A DNA stretch of 7,763 bases from Planctomycetaceae bacterium (GTDB taxonomy: Bacteria > Planctomycetota > Planctomycetia > Planctomycetales > Planctomycetaceae), in contig DOCI01000245.1 of NCBI GenBank assembly GCA_003503535.1, positions 9,949 to 17,711 of the forward strand, given 5' to 3'. The position numbers were made by a program, and so were the translations under genes. How positions within the stretch are numbered: the first letter of the stretch is position 1; each line of letters starts with the position of its first letter. Of the stretch, positions 6,195 through 7,763 are shown in pieces. The notes beneath the pieces are model-generated. The model ran no database searches. It was not told where the DNA came from and saw nothing but the letters and a program-made list of their open reading frames with translations.

Positions 6195-6238
6195 TCGTCG
6201 TCAAGGTGCTGAAAGCACAAGATGCTCCACCATTCGCG
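6195..6238. repeat. Candidate RAYT-associated or dispersed repeat with short hairpin
   Basis: GTGCT-GAA-AGCAC (6206-6218) forms a 5-bp stem just after the RAYT stop. Read on the minus strand the block contains GGTGGAGCATCTTGTGC and the hairpin, then a CTTGACGACGAAGTC-like tail. From memory, strings resembling this occur between genes in planctomycete genomes. A link to the adjacent transposase is inferred from position only. Confidence 0.3.
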
Positions 6239-6246
6239 TTCCATCC

Positions 6247-6792
6247 CTATTGCACAGCAAATTCATCCTCAGCCTCCAAACCAGGCGGCCAGCGAATAGG
6301 AACTCCGACCGTTCTCTGCTGAACATACCATCGTGCAGAACTCCACGGCCAATCTTCCATCCTCTCCACCAAACCAACCCGAACCGGATTACTATGCATG
6401 TAATCCAGTTTTTCTTCAACCTTGGATCGTGACCAGACATTGAAGCCATAATACCATTCCTGCCAGATCGGTTCCGATTCCTCGAATGCCAACCAATACT
6501 TCGGAAATCTCTCCAGCAAAACGTTCTTCAATGTCTTCGAGGTCATTTCCTTCCACTTATTCATGAACGGACTGAGCTGCTGAGTTTCGGGAAACCAGAT
6601 CAGAGCATGCACATGATTGGGCATAATAACAAACCCCAGACAAAGACTCTTCTGCTTAGCCAGACGACTCCCCATTTCCCCAATCACGATTCGCTTCGCC
6701 TGATCATGCTGCAAGTGCTTACGTCGTTTGTAGCAAGAGAATGTAACGAAGTGAATATGCTTTTCGTCGTCATAGACTCTGCGTTTAACCAT
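6247..6792 (-). CDS. REP-associated tyrosine transposase (RAYT, Y1/IS200-like family)
   Basis: This is an intact 181-residue protein of normal size for the family. Residues 12-20 (HIHFVTFSC) form the typical first strand. 'GFVIMPNHVHALIWF' (53-67) holds the metal-binding HUH motif H60-V61-H62. 'KLDYMHSNPVRVGLV' (128-142) holds the likely catalytic Tyr131 in the Y-x-H-x-NPVR-GL context diagnostic of RAYTs, followed by the WPWSSARWY motif (148-156). RAYTs are single-strand DNA endonucleases thought to cut and spread REP palindromes; most are domesticated single-copy genes and not free insertion sequences. All catalytic residues are present, so activity is plausible. The ATG at 6792 lacks a clear Shine-Dalgarno. 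Hairpins lie on both sides (6206-6218 and 7005-7062). I see no IS-type terminal repeats or target duplication. Confidence 0.93.
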   Translation of the reverse strand: MVKRRVYDDEKHIHFVTFSCYKRRKHLQHDQAKRIVIGEMGSRLAKQKSLCLGFVIMPNHVHALIWFPETQQLSPFMNKWKEMTSKTLKNVLLERFPKYWLAFEESEPIWQEWYYGFNVWSRSKVEEKLDYMHSNPVRVGLVERMEDWPWSSARWYVQQRTVGVPIRWPPGLEAEDEFAVQ

Positions 6793-7329
6793 ATCAATTG
6801 GCTTTTAAGAGTTTGGGGCATCTGTCAAAATAAGAGACCGCATGATTGCTTCATCTTATCGCGTGCAATGCCAATTCGATCAAATTGAGGTGGCGAACAT
6901 GGATGAGACTTGAGACAATCCAAGCTAGGGTTTTGGCCTGTGAGGCTCTCAGAGTTTGCGCTGTGAGTGCTCGTGTCCATACGATAACCGATTGCCGATC
7001 CATGGCGGTTCTCCTGATGTGGTGACGGAAGTGTTTACACCACCATCACTTCAGGAAACCGCTCTTTTGTCAAGCACTTTCTGCAAACTGGAGATGAGTC
7101 AGGAACAATACACCAATAGAACCTCATTCGCTCACCAATAAGACTTGACAAAAACCTTAACAATTAAGAAAACAGCTATATACGTATGATTGGTACGATT
7201 CACGACTACATACCATACCGCGCCATATTCTACAGAATCCCCACAAAAAACGTTAGCTCGGATACTCGTTGTTTGCTCTAAGCAGTATACATCTTCATCC
7301 AGCATAACTGTCAAACAGCGGCGAACAAC
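6793..7329. other. Intergenic region upstream of RAYT, no credible gene
   Basis: About 540 bp between divergent genes. Its right half is visibly AT-rich. Open frames at 6956-7141 plus and 7132-7314 minus have no recognisable features. A small CAATT/AATTG repeat (6872-6887) and the long hairpin at 7005-7062 are present. Candidate promoter pieces for the plus-strand lipoprotein are a perfect TTGACA (7145-7150) and TATGAT (7185-7190), but they are 34 bp apart and cannot be one promoter. Confidence 0.5.
7005..7062. repeat. 58-nt imperfect hairpin upstream of the RAYT gene
   Basis: GCGGTT (7005-7010) pairs with AACCGC (7057-7062). After a bulged C, TCCTGA (7012-7017) pairs with TCAGGA (7051-7056). 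After an asymmetric internal loop, GTGGTG (7019-7024) pairs with CACCAC (7038-7043), leaving a 13-nt loop. That is 18 bp in three blocks. On the plus strand it is followed by TCTTTTGTC, so a terminator is possible, but no gene lies just before it. A REP-like target of the RAYT is another reading. Confidence 0.55.
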
Positions 7330-7763
7330 ATGGACTTATTCTCATTCTGGCTCAGATCTACATCACTTCTATCTGTAGCACTGACACTAACCTCGTGCAA
7401 CAACGCCTTAGAAAATACTCCAGCCCGATCTTCTAACAGACCTATTCAACTGTCAGTCCTTGCCTCACAGCTTGCGAGTGACACAAGCAAGAAGCAGCAA
7501 AACAAACAACACTTTGTTACTTGCACAGTATACCAAGTTATACCACGCCAATTTGAAGATCGTCGAGTCACACCAATGCCAGTACTATTAGTTTCAGACT
7601 CGATGACAAAAGATACAGTTCACTCACACGATTATGATTACATAAAATGTTATTGCAAGAAAAGCGAAGACATTTCATCCCTTTCAGCTGGCCAGCAAGT
7701 AACTCTTTCCGGACGCGTCAGATGGCTTACAGCCACTGATAACAGGGCTTACGCATCGATTGT
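7330..7763 (+). CDS. Predicted lipoprotein, 3' end beyond window
   Basis: The frame from ATG 7330 is open to the window edge (144 codons plus 2 nt). A TAA at 7279 lies upstream in frame with no other start codon between, so this ATG is the only plausible start, although no strong Shine-Dalgarno precedes it. The N-terminus MDLFSFWLRSTSLLSVALTLTSC ends in a lipobox L20-T21-S22-C23, so Cys23 should be lipidated and the protein membrane-anchored. A Ser/Gln/Lys-rich linker follows, then predicted strands 'HFVTCTVYQVI', 'MPVLLVSDS', 'DYIKCYC' and 'GQQVTLSGRVRWL'. The last resembles the G-x-V-x-V-x-G-x-V strand pattern of OB-fold (tRNA_anti-like) domains; this fold assignment is my inference and is uncertain. 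No function can be given. It is divergent from the RAYT gene. Confidence 0.72.
   Translation, partial: MDLFSFWLRSTSLLSVALTLTSCNNALENTPARSSNRPIQLSVLASQLASDTSKKQQNKQHFVTCTVYQVIPRQFEDRRVTPMPVLLVSDSMTKDTVHSHDYDYIKCYCKKSEDISSLSAGQQVTLSGRVRWLTATDNRAYASI

Noticed and set aside
6201..6449. 82-codon minus-strand frame overlapping the RAYT 3' end
   Set aside because: It shares DNA with the well-supported RAYT in another frame and has no independent support.
6247..6792. Complete IS200/IS605 insertion sequence
   Set aside because: The Y-x-H-x-NPVR-GL and WPWSS motifs place it in the RAYT group, and no TnpB or defined element ends are visible.

Overview
The window looks like chromosomal DNA of a planctomycete (Planctomycetota, probably Planctomycetales). 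The strongest marker is a DUF1559-type protein with the ending 'NVLLSDGTVIFLS', a family expanded mainly in that phylum. A large outer-membrane barrel protein with an acidic Pro-rich linker and a Cys cluster, and intergenic DNA full of short inverted repeats, fit the same picture. I cannot name the genus from sequence alone.

Left part (1-1988, minus strand): the start of a type VI secretion (T6SS) operon. tssK (baseplate) is complete and overlaps the next gene by ATGA. That gene, tssL/DotU (inner-membrane complex), runs off the left edge. A gap of about 600 bp separates tssK from a divergent plus-strand gene, so tssK is probably the first gene of its transcript. No tssJ-like gene lies upstream of it.

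Middle (2588-5000, plus strand): a 494-residue secreted, predicted outer-membrane beta-barrel protein, then a hairpin-rich gap, then a 141-residue secreted protein of unknown function. The latter is best started at a GTG with an excellent Shine-Dalgarno sequence. From 5001 to 5397 there is no gene but several short inverted repeats, lying between convergent genes.

Right part: a membrane-anchored DUF1559-like protein without the usual prepilin leader (5398-6141, minus), then a complete REP-associated tyrosine transposase (RAYT, 6247-6792, minus). Beyond it is a gene-poor, AT-richer stretch with a striking 58-nt imperfect hairpin (7005-7062). Last comes the 5' part of a lipoprotein gene (7330 to the right edge, plus) with a possible OB-fold-like domain.

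The genes do not form one pathway. tssK and tssL work together in the T6SS; the rest look like independent envelope proteins and a domesticated transposase among repeats it may have helped spread. I see no CRISPR array, tRNA, rRNA or clear novel multi-gene system. The best leads are the RAYT with its neighbouring hairpins, the leaderless DUF1559 protein, and the T6SS operon start.
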